Part shown: positions 23,731-35,560 of the stretch, in pieces
How positions within the stretch are numbered: position 1 is the first letter of the stretch
How the letters are laid out: each line of letters starts with the position of its first letter
Assembly: GCA_950295325.1 (NCBI GenBank)
Contig: OX485805.1
Location: 11,160,501-11,224,500 of the forward strand
Direction of reading: 5' to 3'
Length of the DNA stretch: 64,000 nt
Source of the DNA: Polytrichum commune
Taxonomy: Eukaryota > Streptophyta > Polytrichopsida > Polytrichales > Polytrichaceae
Notes under the pieces: generated by a model
Told to the model about the DNA's origin: nothing
Databases searched by the model: none
What the model saw: the letters and a program-made list of their open reading frames with translations, nothing else
Made by a program: the position numbers and the translations under genes

Positions 23731-26527
23731 TGGAAGACCCTCTGGCACAACGGCCAGTTCATGATGAACTGTACCCTCAATAGGTAGATGACATGGAGCA
23801 CAATTTTTGGAATGTTCGCGACATTCCCTGCCATCCTTGCCTTCCAACAACAACAAACCACTCGGCAACACCTCCTTCACCCGAAGGATAGTGCGCCCCG
23901 CCCTGACATCCAATGTCGTAGGCGCCTCACGTTGAAGATAGACATAATCCCTCTGCCGGAATCTCCGCAACTGAGGTCACGTTTAGATTTAGATTTAGAC
24001 TCGGGAGAATAGGCTCACGTCCATACAATAACTGATACGGGCTGTAGGATGCCAAAGAGGCCTGCCTACTAAATCGATAGCCTATAGCAATCCAAGGCAA
24101 CATAAGGTCCCAATCCCGGTGGCTTCCCCGAGGTAATCCATACTTCCTCAAGCCACGCTTAGTTGTCTGAACAACCCGTTCAGCCAAGCCATCTGCCTCC
24201 GGATGATTCCGAGAGGTGGTACGGTGATCTATGAGTGCCTTAGTGCACAACTCCTCAAAAACACCAAGGAACTCCCTCCTTTGGTCTGTCAACACCTCAG
24301 CCGGTGCTCCAAAACGTGCTAACACATGATCCAAAAAGGCGGCCGCGGCCAACTCTGCCGAGTTTTGGGGTAGAGCAACAAGCTCAATCCACTTGCTAAA
24401 ATGGTCCACCATCACCAAAACGTACTTTGCTCCACGTGGTGTAACCACCAACAGCCCTGCAAAGTCCAGCGACCAACGGTAGCCCAATCCCATAATAGGT
24501 AAGGGCTGTAACTGAGGTGATAAGGTGTTAAAGCTAGACTTGACCCGGTCACAAACTTCACACCTCCCGACATAGGCAGCCACCTGCTGATACATGCCAG
24601 TCCACCAATATTGGCCACGTAACATCGAATGTGTCCTGCGTATGCCAAAATGGCCAAGTTCCTCGTGCACTTGTCGCACCAAGGAGGCCCTCTGATCCGG
24701 CCTAGGAACAATACGCCTTGTGCCATCCGGCCACAATCGAAATAACAAACTGTTCTCCCAACGGAACCTTGTTACTCGATGTCCAATCCAATCCCTTTCC
24801 ATTGCCGAAATAGACAAAAGAAAAGTACCCTGTTGAAGCTTATGCAATACGGGAAGATCCTCCCATATATCCGCAATAGCTTGAGGCCGATCGGTCTCAT
24901 TATCCAAGCCCTGTATCGGAATCACAACAGATGCACTAGAAAATAAAGTGAGGTAGGCAGCCGCGTGCCAACCTGGAACCGCCTCTCGATCATAATCTCC
25001 ATACCACCTGGCCCCAGTCAAGTCCTCATCTGAAGGACTTGGATTGCATGAGAGTCCATTTGCATCCATGTTGGTAATCCCAACACGGTGTACCACCTCA
25101 AAGTCATATTCCTGGAGTAACAAAGCCCACATAGCAAGCTTGCCAATAAGCTTATCCGACTCCTTGAGCCACCGTAACGGCTGATGGTCAGTTACTAAAG
25201 TAAAGTGTTGACCATAAAGATACGGCCGAAAATGGGCAATAGCCCATACCGCCACCAATGTTTCTCCCTCGTATGATGAATAATTAGCCTCCGCCGTGTT
25301 ATTGCTTCGCGAAGCGTAAGCAACAACATACTTCCGGCCAAAATCATCCTTCTAAGTGAGAACTGCTCCCAAACCCAATGAACTCCAATCCGTATGCAAT
25401 TGGAAAGATTTGGAGACATTTGGACGTCGAAGCACTGGAGCCGTACCCAGTTTCTGCTTCAATGTCTCAAACGCCTGTTGTTGCTCACGACCCCAAGTCC
25501 ACGGTTGGTCCTTGCTCGTGAGAATGGTGAGAGGCTTGGCGATCAAGCTAAAGTTCTTGACGAATCGCCGATACTAATTCGCCAAGCCCAAGAAAGCACG
25601 AAGTCTCGGCACATCAACCGGTGCCGGAATCTTCTGCAAAGCGTCCACCTTAGCTTGTTGTACCCCAAGACCTCCTGGAACAATCATATGCCTTAGATAT
25701 GCCAGCCAGTCATAGAAAAACTTACATTTGCCGTGGTGCAAGCGCAATCCCCACCGCTGCAACCGTTCAAAAACGGCTTGCAGACGCCTCACATGCTCAT
25801 GTGGTGTTGTGCTGAAGATGATCACATCGTCTATGTAATACTGAGCAAAGGGCAAGCCAGAGAGAACCTGATTCATCATCCGCTGAAACTCAGCGGGTGC
25901 ATTCTTCAGGCCAAATGGAAGAAACTTCCAATGATAAAGTTGATATTTCCCATCTTGATCAACTACCCAAAATGCGGTCTTCACCCGATCTCCCGTAAGT
26001 AATGGAAGTTGGTGATATCCGGATCTCAAGTCCAAGGTGCTAAAGACCCGAGAAAATCCGATGACATCGAACAACTCCTCCGGGATCGGCATGGGATACC
26101 GATCCGATTTGGTCTTCTGATTAACTGGACGGTAATCCCCACACATCCGCTTCTCCGTCCAATTGCCAAAGATATCCTTCTTCGATGACATAACTGTAGC
26201 ACAAGCATATTCCCCGTTGGAAAGTTCGATTAACCCTGATGCCAAGAGCTCTCGGCAACGAGCCTGAACGCCAATCCGCTCGGAAACACTGAGCCTGTAA
26301 GGTCTCCGAAAAATGGGATGGTCGTCCTCCAAGTGAATGTGGATGGGTTTTCCTTTATAACCTTCAAGATCCTGAAGGCTAAAAACAAAACATTTACGGT
26401 ACGAGCGAATAAATGCTCGTACCTTCCGGGCCTCAGCACTAGTGAGACAAGGGCCTAATTCAAGTGGCCAATCATCAAACTCTGTGGTCTCCCTTTCCAC
26501 TAGAAGAGAGCCACCTGGTGCTGGCAC
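23731..26527 (-). pseudogene. gypsy RT, RNase H and integrase, decayed
   Basis: RT occupies about 25574-26527. It has the SGLIELSNGEYACATVMSSKKD block, MCGDYRPVNQKTKSDRYPMP, the catalytic YIDDVIIF and FLGLAN. RNase H follows in the same frame (25000-25550), with LHTDWSSLGLGAVLT and LVTDHQPLRWLKES. Integrase lies at about 23927-24900, with a zinc-binding HEELGHFGIRRTHSML ... CEVC, the catalytic WSLDFAG and VLTDQRREF, and NHPEADGLAERVV. In-frame TAG codons stand at 25574-25576 and 25352-25354. A frameshift near 23930-23970 separates the integrase from its C-terminal tail (about 23731-23960), which ends in NCAPCHLP just before the PHD finger. This enzyme set copies and inserts an element's cDNA; the copy is dead. 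Confidence 0.92.
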
Positions 26528-26539
26528 GGACTCTAACTG

Positions 26540-26860
26540 CTAATGAGAGGAGGGGGCATTAACCATGCCCCCAACCTCCGTGCTAGCAATAGAGTCCATC
26601 CCCTCTTCATCACCACCAATATGTGATGATGAAGCCACCACCGGAGGTGAAGAAGCCAAAGCAGTATAAACTCGTTGAGCTTGGAGCTCCTCCATTACCT
26701 GCTGCTTGAATCGAAAGATTCGTTCGGCTTCTCCAACCCTGACATCAATTCCCTCCTTCATGGATGTGGACCGTTGTGCCCCCTGACCAGAATCCTCTGC
26801 CCCCAGAGACAATAACTGGTCACCATGATGCCGTTGCAATGCAAGGCATAAACTAACAGT
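26540..26860 (-). pseudogene. linker between methyltransferase and RT, gypsy element
   Basis: About 100 residues in the same frame as RT. They are acidic and Ser/Ala-rich, with a helical segment GEAERIFRFKQQVMEELQAQ that could form a coiled coil. An in-frame TAG at 26540-26542 separates it from the RT start region. No catalytic motif is seen. It probably joins the methyltransferase to RT in the polyprotein. Confidence 0.6.
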
Positions 26861-27790
26861 CCACACCATGCTATGGAGATCCATGGCTTGGCCCAATACG
26901 AAGCGTCGTTGGCCCTCAGAAAGGCCAGGAGCTGCGGTGGTACTAGTGCGGAAGCCCATGGCACGATCTCGTTTATATCGGCCAAGGGTTCGGTGTGGGT
27001 TTTGGTGTTAGCATCCCACACCATACCTGGCCCCTGATCGCGGAAGGCGAATGATTGTGGAAACGTCATAAAGGTGGGAAAGGCCCTCCGTGGTGCCCCC
27101 ACTTTGTTGACTAATGCCTATGGGGGTAAATCATCTCGAACAACCGGCAAAGAGGTCCGGTTTGGATCCAAGATGTGATCAAAAGGTGGAGTTACTGTAG
27201 AAATTGTTGCGGCCAAAGTAGATGACGGTGTGAGGTTGGTCTAAATCCACCGAGGCCGGTGGGCATAAGAACCAATGCTCGCAGCATCCACAAAAATGGG
27301 ATCTCCAAGGTGTTGATGAACATAATGATCGCTTTCCAATACCTTGTCCCGAGAGTCTCCCAACAATGGTACATTCTCGAAGATATACCTTGGCGGGGTA
27401 TGTTGGTGGGAAAACCACCACTGTATGAGGCGGATGAGGTCCCAAAATAGACTAGACCTGGGATCCTCTAGACCTCGGCCGGCTCCAGCATGTGAATGGC
27501 CCTGGCATGGTCATCCTGCAATTACCATATCCACCGGACCCAAGTGTCGTAAGTCGGCCTCACTGATGAGTGTAACATCACGAGGGAGACGTGAAAAACA
27601 CCCACGAATGGCAGTTGGAGGTAACTGCTGGGGGTACAATACCATCAATTGGTGAAGATGGTGACGAGCCACACGGGTGGACACTTGAGAGTTGTCCACA
27701 TAGACATACCGTCTAACCGTGAGGCCAGCCTCCAATACGGCCGCTAAGCTTGTGCCGATGCCCCCAAACAGTTCCACCAAAGTAATCCCC
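26861..27790 (-). pseudogene. C5 cytosine DNA methyltransferase domain in gypsy Pol
   Basis: The domain follows the protease without a break. Motif I is ITLVELFGGIGTSLAAVLEAG (from about 27786), with an acidic VYVDNS after it. Motif IV is GPVDMVIAG-stop-PCQGHS; the catalytic Cys is in PC, and the TGA at 27511-27513 replaces an expected Trp. Then come GRGLEDPRSSLFWDLIRLIQ, motif VI FENV (about 27370) and a motif VIII-like VDAASIGSYAHRPRWI, with a TAG at 27241-27243 at a likely Trp. A further TAG stands at 27118-27120. After a frameshift near 26960 comes MGFRTSTTAAPGLSEGQRRF and LGQAMD, matching motifs IX-X. FENV plus the Asp-Ala...His-Arg-x-Arg-x-Trp pattern is closest to DNMT3-type enzymes. 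An intact version would methylate cytosine in DNA, perhaps the element's own cDNA. Confidence 0.88.
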
Positions 27791-30615
27791 GCGTCTGGCG
27801 ACTGCCATAAAATGGGATGTGCCAATGCCGAGAGGACACCCGGTATGACCGGTGTCCTAGGACTGAGAGAGTGAACAATATCCTCGCACCTCCGAAATAG
27901 CTCGGCGGAATCACGCCAAGGAGGAAGGGGATCCTTGGGTTGGCGCACCAATGCACCCTTAGGTGCCATATCCCGTTGATCGTCTGTACTCCCCATGAAT
28001 GCCAATGACTCCTCCAACAATGCGGAACCATAAGGCAATGTGTCCACCATAGCACCACATCCAAAAACCATAGATAATGGTACTATGGTTGCGGCCGCCG
28101 CGAAAGCCACGGGAATAAGTTCCTTGCGGCCATCCCCAGCCGACCAACCTGGTCGGATCCACGCCTTCTCAGTCCAGTTGGCCAAACCAAAACCAAGAGG
28201 GTAAAATGCTTGCTGACCAACTAAAATGTCATAGTTGGTCGCATCCGTCACCGCACACCTAAGAAGAAGAGGTGCGGGTGAATCTCCATGCTTCACTCGG
28301 AAACTAAGCTGTAATGGCTCCCGAGTATAACACATGGCCCACTCCACGTGACCAATGGATGTGACAATGGTGAATGGACAGGGAGCCAAATCCTCGGCCG
28401 TCAACCTCAACTCTTGGGCAAACCTCTTGCCGATCATAACTGGCTGTGCCTTTGAATCCATCATCACACAACGGGGAGCAACCCGAGTAGCCTTGCTCCC
28501 AGTGCGACTGACCACCAAAATTCTGGTATCATTCACCATACGCACAACGCCGGGTCGAATGCCGCGGCGCTCGCGGACAGGTCTAGCAGCGACATCAGAC
28601 AGATAGGCTGCACCCGCGGATACTGGTGAATCATAAGACGTGGTCGGTGCCTTGTCATTTGAGGCGTGTGCGTCAAAAGACGCAATGGTCTCTGCCGCAA
28701 GTCTCGCTCGCCGTTTGGCCACACCCTCAGGATCTTCAGAAGCAGGGATGTCCGTAGTGGCTTGAGCCACGGTCAGAGAAGGTAAGGATGCCTTCCCTTC
28801 CAAAATCCTACCTGCTAAGTAAAAAACCTTAGCAGGTTGGAACTCTGGCGATGACCACTCCATGGCCGTGAACAAAGGTGTGTGCAACACTTTGGATGCC
28901 AACGTGTGCGCCACATCGGTCGCTGAATGTGAAACTTCATCGTTCGGATGACGACCACTGACAGATTGGACGACATCGGCCAATCCAAAAGATAATGGTA
29001 GTTGTGCCTGAACAATTTGGTCCGCGGGCGTATTGTCCCGAGCTCGCGAGCTTGCCACATATTCATTTGTGGTCGAAGGTATGGATTGTGACACGGCTTG
29101 AGCACGTGTCACGGCCGCGGAACTCACCACCTCGCCCGAGGCTCCGAACATATAGTAATCTGGAGTGGAAGAACTAACCTGAGCTCCGGAGGAAGACGGT
29201 GAGGCCAAGATTTGGCCGGATGACACCAAGCTTTGGAACCTCTCCTTCATAGCTCCAATCTTCGCCTCCAACGTCTTCTCCCGGTCGGAAGAAGGATGTT
29301 TCTCAGGATGGAGAGCAAAGCAGTTCTCTACCGCGTGATTGTTCCGCCCACAATGGGAAGACTTCAACTGCTTGGGTAACTGATTACCCGTCGTCCCCTT
29401 CGCCGAGCCCTTAGCGGGAACAAATGGTTTCCGCTTCGGAGTAGTGACGGTCTGGGCTTGCCTTTGCTTCGAAGGACAGTCCTTCTTAGCATGGCCGGCC
29501 TGGCCACAAGACCAACAATACATGGTCTTGTCTACCTCGGCCTCCGCCAATCCTGCAGCCGCAACCGGAACTCTTCGGGATTTGCTAGAATCTACTAGTA
29601 GGGATACCAAATCAGTGGCGTCGTGCTGACACAATGCACGATCACACTGCTCCACAATGGCGAATGCCTCTGCGAGTGTCGCCCGACTACCATAATCCAT
29701 GATGATCATGGGCAACGCCAAGTCAAGGAGGCGTTTGTCAATCTTGGACAAAAATACCTTCATCAATTGACTTTCCGCAAACACACCTCCAGATTCTCTG
29801 GCAAACCTCGCCAACCTCGTATACATGGTACGAGGTGTATCGTCATTTTTCCGTCTAAAATCTTGTGTCCGCTGCATCTGGTCCCGACGGAAACCTCTGT
29901 ACTCCTCATGTAGATGCAGCTCAAATGCCCGCAACGGCTCAAAAACTGGCGGAGCCCCCAAAGAGGCTAAAGCCACCTGGGTAGCCTGGGCATAACGGGA
30001 GAGTGGAAGAATGGGGCTCGACGTACTCGCCACAGCGGGAGCAGAATCCTTATCCTTGGGTTCACCAGAAGAAGCTCCCTCCACGTCCACCACAAATACT
30101 CCCTCCGGCACCTCCGATTTAACCTCAGGGACGGCCATGAAACTGGAAGCTGCGCCTTCTTTCAATGCGGATACCAACTCAACCCGAGTCTCCCAGTACC
30201 GCTCCACCTGGCGCAGCTCCATTCAATGAGCCTCCGTCCACTGCTCATAAGTTTGGAGAGCTTCATGCTCCAAATGCTGAGGCAGAAGCTCGAACGCATA
30301 CCAATCGTTAAAATTGGTATTGCATTGGCGTTTCTCTCGCATCCACGTACGAAACCGGATTTTCCAGTCTTGCAGAGAAATGGTCCCTCCTCGACCGGAA
30401 AACCGGTCCCGTATCCCTCCCCTAGTCTCCTCCTCCATATCGTCAAAGGTTCCCACCCACAGGACGTGAGACCGAGTAATAGTCCCCCACGCCGAAGTAG
30501 GCTGAAAAACCTCGTTGGGTGCTACCACTGGTTCAACGTCCGAGAGATCCGAGGGATGACCTTCCGATGCTCCTGGGGACGGAGAACGATAGTGTTGAGT
30601 ACGAGTTGTAACCAT
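27791..30615 (-). pseudogene. gypsy Gag and protease, decayed
   Basis: Gag starts at the ATG ending at 30615 (MVTTRTQHYRSPSP). An in-frame TGA at 30223-30225 is followed directly by the same frame. The capsid-like part includes FELHLHEEYRGFRRDQMQRT and MYTRLARFARESGG. A zinc knuckle CWSCGQAGHAKKDC lies near 29530-29490, followed by a second, partial His/Cys cluster (SSHCGRNNHAVENC). The protease region (about 28100-28540) has MMDSKAQPVMIGKRF, where the usual Asp-Ser/Thr-Gly catalytic triplet reads Asp-Ser-Lys, and NYDILVGQQAFYPLG further on. The frame runs straight into the methyltransferase. The Lys for Gly change would be inactivating unless the family differs. Confidence 0.88.
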
Positions 30616-32461
30616 AAACCCACAATGGGATGGTCACCCAATCAACAACCCAAATGAATTAGTATCCAGGTACAAAGAAAAAAAAAAGTCAAATGCAACC
30701 TACACCTGCAACCACCACCAAAACTTATGGTCTGCTGGTCATTAACCCAGCCTCACCACAAGTGAAAACAAGCACTGCCCACTTGGTGCACAAACAAAGG
30801 TCCCGTCGGTCATTAATCCGACCTCACCTCCACATTACCCTATCACAATCTAGGACTATACAAAATGGGGCAGTACTAGAACACTTCAGCACTACAGCCT
30901 GCCACAGGGGAAGGTACCAAAACAAAATACAAGAAACAATGCAAGAACAGCACTGGATCCTCTTCCCCAAAACAACATTCAAGCAAAAATTGAAAATGAC
31001 CGCAACCAACTGGCACCCGCCTGCAGTTGGTGGTCAAAATGAAGAGTCCCTATTGCTTAAGAAAAAAAAAATGCTACCTATGCACATCTCTCATCTTCCC
31101 ACTACAACCTAAGAATCCCTCCTCACAAGAATGCCGGGAATATGTGTTGACAAACACAATTCGACCCTAATAATAATTTATTTTAGGCCGAACGGAATTC
31201 CATATGCCACCCAATTTCCAATGACACACCTCATAAATTTCGTGCAACACAATCTCTAAAAGCAATCCCAAACACCTTAATATTTCATAAGAAATTTGGT
31301 TTCATCTTGTATTCATGATTAATGAAAACAAGAAATTGACCCCTTAGAGAGAAAAGAAAAATGAGAAGTTGAAGGAAAACATAAATTAATAAATTAATGT
31401 AATTAAAAATAATGCCTTAATTAATTTAAAATAAAAATAAAAATAAAAATAAGACGGATTGTCACTACGTAACCGGTTGGAATTGCACACACCCGGGTCT
31501 CAACCGCTTACGCCCAAAGAATCTCCCCGATCCACGTATTAGTTATGTGGGGGGGGGGGGGAATTAATTAACCCCAGCTGAGGGAGGGAGTTAATCAATT
31601 AAATAAACCTAGCTGCAGGCAGCCAGGTACAAGCAAGCCGGCAAGTACAGGTAGCAGCAGGCAGGTACAGATAAGCAGTAGGCAGTATAGGCAAGCAGCC
31701 GGCACATACAGATAAACAGCCACCGAGGGCCGGCAGGTGCCACAGGCGGCCTTCTACACAGGGGCCTGTGCAGACAGCAGAGGGAGGCAGGCCGCCTTTT
31801 TTTTTTTTTTTTTTTTTTTTTTTGGGTCACAACTGTGATCCCCTTTGAGGATCAAAAATGCCCCTACAACTCTCACTTCACAAAATCATGCTTGTGAAAA
31901 ACTCATGACAAGAAATTTCGTGTAGTATTTAGAGATTTCTCACCACAATTCAAAGTGATGTGTAAACTTCACAAGCACACCTCTTTCTTCTTGTTTCTCC
32001 GCTAATCCGCGATGTTTGTCATTCTCCACTCCAAAATTCCGCAACCACTTGTCCTCACATTTTTTCTTGAATGTTGGAGCTCAAAATTTGAAGAAAAGAG
32101 AAGGAATCATGTACATTCTTGCCAAGTGAGAAGGAAGAGAGTAGAACATTCATAATAGCTCTAAATCTCTCTTCAAATGCATACAACTAGTCAAGCTATC
32201 TCTCACTCCACCAAGGGAGAATCCAAGAGTGTAAGTAAGGGAAGAAGATTTCAAGATTTATTGCAAAATCATGCAATCTACACCTCACACAAGCTCTCTC
32301 CACACACTAACTCACAAGACTTGACTTGGCAAGAATGCCAAGCCAAGGAGGAGGTTCCTCACTTAGGAGCCTTCCTCTCCACATCTAGATTCATTCATCC
32401 AAATCTAGATGAATGAAATCCAACGGATAAGGTGCGGCCGTCGACGCCGCATACCGTGACA
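30616..32461 (-). other. gypsy 5' untranslated region and putative 5' LTR, unresolved
   Basis: This 1.8-kb noncoding block lies between Gag and the high-coordinate insertion end. On the minus strand the outer end starts TGTCACGGTATG at 32461 and contains an AATAAA-type signal (ttgcaataaatc, near 32265), as expected of an LTR. No matching copy exists at the other end of the element, and I could not place the LTR inner border or the primer-binding site. It also holds a run of 27 T (31797-31823), a poly(G) run near 31549-31561 and GCAGGTACA-rich simple sequence at 31615-31740. Confidence 0.5.
31615..31823. repeat. CAGGTACAR-rich simple sequence and 27-base poly(T)
   Basis: Degenerate repeats of caggtaca and gcaagc occupy 31615-31740. 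They are followed by a T run at 31797-31823. Confidence 0.8.
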
Positions 32462-35400
32462 CCTTTGTTACCTATAAAAAATGGGACAAGGTGATGATAC
32501 CACACATGCAATTGTTGGTTAAGGCGATGCATGTATTTCACTTAATGATGGCCAAGTTAGAGAGATAAGCAATTTGCTACATGTGCCAGACATCCAGAAA
32601 ACCTATTCTCAGCCAAACAATTTTGATATTGCGGGTGGCAAAATTTTCATTAAAGATGGTAATTGCATTCTCCGCAATTCTAGTGGTCTGGTGATAGCCA
32701 AATGCACACTAGGAACAAATTTGTATAAACTTGGTATGACCCATAGACAAAAGGAAAACAATCCCATTAGCCAAAATATATCCAGTCTCAATTTGGCCAG
32801 CCTTTGGCACAAAACATTGGGTCACATTAATAAAAGATGCTCGGGGGGGCCACTGTGTTAAAAAGTTAAGGATATAGGTGCGAACAACCACTATTTTATA
32901 GGGAAGTATTACTTTCAATTTTTTTTTTTTCACATGCTATCATTATGTAAATTTCTACTTTGGGTCAATAGAAAAATGGCTTGCATTACTTATAATTTCA
33001 AATTACCTATTATTCCATACCCTACTGTACTTTAAAGATGTCCAGTGCCATTTTTGATACCCTATATTATTCTTAAGCCCAATTATAAATTTTTGCTCCC
33101 ATGTTTTTAAAATACCCTATCATTTGTTTGCACGTATATTGCTACTCCAACCAATGACTATCCCCCCCCCCCCAAGAAAAGATGTCTATATGAAGTTCAA
33201 AGTGCATCTAAGGGGATAGGTCGTTTTGATGCAAGTGCTTTGTCATTATGTCCATGGTGTTTGAAAGGGAATCAACACCGAGAGAAATTCCCTAAAGTAG
33301 ATGCTACAAGAGCACAAGAACTTTTGGAGATACTTCATAGTGACATTTGTGGCCCCCTGTGGACTTCACTTTTTCCAGGATGCACTCACTTTCTAACATT
33401 CATTGCTGACAAGTCTTACTATACAAAAGTTTATCTTCTCACATACAAATCCAAAGTTGTACAAAAAATTTCAAGAATATAAAATTGAAATGGAAAACCA
33501 GATTAGGAAGAAGATCAAAGTTTTGAAATGTGATAATGGGGGTGAGTCCAAAACCATAAATTATAATTTGTTTTGTCAAACTCATGGAATCAGATGCCAA
33601 TTCACTACACCCTATACCCTACAACTAAATGGAGTTAGTGAAAGGAAAAATCAAACCCTTTAGGAGCAATCTTAGCCATGCTCTTTGGTTCTGAATTGCC
33701 AAATCGATATTGGAGTGAAGCAATCCAAACTGCTAATTATATACAAAACAAGGCCCTTACTAAAGCCTTGAGTAACAACGCAACTCCTTTTGAAGAACGG
33801 TTTGGGATTCCACCTCAACATTGGAATACCAAATCTTGTGGGAGTATTAATCAACCCACCCAATCAACAATCAATCATGTCACAAGGTAACCCTTACAAA
33901 GGAGATTGTAGATTTAAATCACACTATTCTTGAAGAATTTTCAAGGTTAGGTGTTCATGATGAAGATACTAACTTAAATCATGAGGCTCCAAATACAAGT
34001 CAACCAAGGCAAAGTTCAATTGCACATCTACGAAGTCATTTAAGGAAAAATCCACAACCCCATTCACGTCCCCAACGAGAAACTAGAAAACTTACAAACT
34101 TCATTGAAACTATAGAAGGTCGTAAAATACCACGAGCTTTAATTTATCATAGTTGTATCATTATTGAGCTTAATACTTACAAATATTGGGCCTAATGCCT
34201 ACCATTGGGCCTAATGCCCACCATTGGGACGAAGCCAACCAATATGAGTTGAATTCACTTAAGGAAAATGATACATGGACCATGTTAGTTCCTTTGCTGA
34301 GTGAACATAAGTCCATCATTTGCAAATGGATCTTCAAAATTAAAACAAAGTTGATGGCAATGTAGCTAAGTATAAGGCATGTCTAGTTGCTCGCGGATTT
34401 GGCCAAATCTATGGTGTGGACTATGAAGGGACCTACTCCCCTATTGCCAAAATCACCTCAATTTGGGTCTTACTAGCTGTAGCTACCCAATTTGATCTTG
34501 CAATTCATGAGTTTAATATCAAGACTAGTTTCTACATGGTTTCTTAGAAGCATAAATTCATTTGGAATTACATGAGGGTCTGAAAGAATGGGGCAACAAT
34601 GATTTGGTCCGTAAGTTACTTAAGGCATTATATGGTCTACATCAGTCTTCACGGGCTTGGTACTACAAACTAAACACCTAGTTAGTCGCACAAAGTTTCC
34701 TACACACAAATGTTGACTCGAATATCTATATTAAGACTTACAAAGACTCCACTTTCATTATCGTAGTTGTTTATGTAGATGACTGCATTGTTATAAGTCA
34801 ACACCTCCATTTTTTTATATGAATTGAAACGTACTTTGGGAAAAGAGTTTGAAATGATCTATGTCTTGGTATACAAATCATCCGTAATCGAGCTAAAGGA
34901 TGGATGATGTTACGCCAAGAAAAATATTTGAGAGGATTTTACATTGATTTGACAAGGAGAATTGCTATCCCATTGCTACCCCAATGGAAGCTAGTTACAC
35001 GTTGTCCCAACTTCATCTCTTTCAACAAGATGGAATCGACCAATTTTCCAATATTATGCCATATCCTCATGTTGTTGGATGCCTTATGCATGCCATCATG
35101 CAAACAAAACCCTATTCTGCATTCTTTGTGTGCAACTTAGCCCAACATTTATCTAAATTTGACTCCACTAATTGGGAAAGTGTTGAAAGATTGCTGAGGT
35201 ATATTAATGGCACCTTCTTTTTTGGAATAAAATACTGCAAGAATCCCAATGGTTGTATCTTGCTAGGCTACTCCAATGCAGATTGAGTTGGTGACAAGGA
35301 TACCCGACGACCAACATTAGGTTATTATTATCTACTTGTTGGCACTATAGTGTCTTGGGCGAGCAAGAAACAAATACATGTGGCATTATCCAGTACCAAA

Positions 35401-35560
35401 TCAGAATACATGACTTTATTCAAAGCCACTACCAAAGCCACCTCGCTATGTTGTTTACTTCAAGACCTAGGCTTCCCTCAACTCCAACTGGCTTCAATAT
35501 ATATAGATAATCAAAGCGCTATTGCCTTAATTGCTAACTCCAAGTTCCATTCTTGAGGTA
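32462..35560 (+). pseudogene. copia Pol (protease end, integrase, RT, RNase H), decayed
   Basis: The protease resumes with Tyr-Lys-Lys-Trp-Asp-Lys at about 32470 and runs to LNDGQVREISNLLHVPDIQK. The GAG-pre-integrase motif LWHKTLGHINKR lies at about 32805-32840, where a MITE interrupts it. Integrase continues with CPWCLKGNQHREKFP (33250), ILHSDICGPLW, KCDNGGES (33525) and NGVSERKNQTL (33630). RT traces include VARGFGQIYGVDYEGTYSPI (34390-34450) and VVVYVDDCIVIS (34765-34800). RNase H has TIVSWASKKQIHVALSSTKS and IYIDNQSAIALIANSKFHS (35350-35556). Stops and frameshifts occur throughout and parts between integrase and RT are lost. Confidence 0.9.
32840..33176. mobile_element. 337-bp MITE inside the copia integrase
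   Basis: A perfect 8-bp target-site duplication, aaaagatg, flanks it at 32832-32839 and 33177-33184. The left end reads ctcgggggggcc. The right end on the other strand reads cttgggggggggg, so the ends are short G-rich inverted repeats. The 8-bp duplication suggests the hAT superfamily. Removing the element rejoins the copia integrase reading around INKR. It has no coding capacity. Confidence 0.85.

Larger units (their letters stand above)
23161..32461 (-). mobile_element. Ty3/gypsy element with DNA methyltransferase and PHD finger
   Basis: A 9.3-kb insertion on the minus strand inside the copia protease. The flanking copy is cctt at 23157-23160 and 32462-32465. Removing the element restores an unbroken copia Thr-Ser-Phe-Val-Thr-Tyr reading, so both ends are exact. 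The ends start TGTC and finish GACA. Reading from high to low coordinates the order is gag with zinc knuckle, retropepsin, C5 methyltransferase, RT, RNase H, integrase and PHD finger. A purine tract gagaggggg (minus strand, about 23269-23277) precedes the low-coordinate end at 23161-23266, which looks like a short or truncated 3' LTR. I could not match it to the opposite end. The copy carries in-frame stops and at least two frameshifts, so it is inactive. Confidence 0.9.

Noticed and set aside
27511..30222. A host gene with a methyltransferase domain
   Set aside because: The frame begins with retroviral-type Gag, zinc knuckle and protease and continues into RT and integrase. It is part of a retrotransposon with exact insertion junctions.
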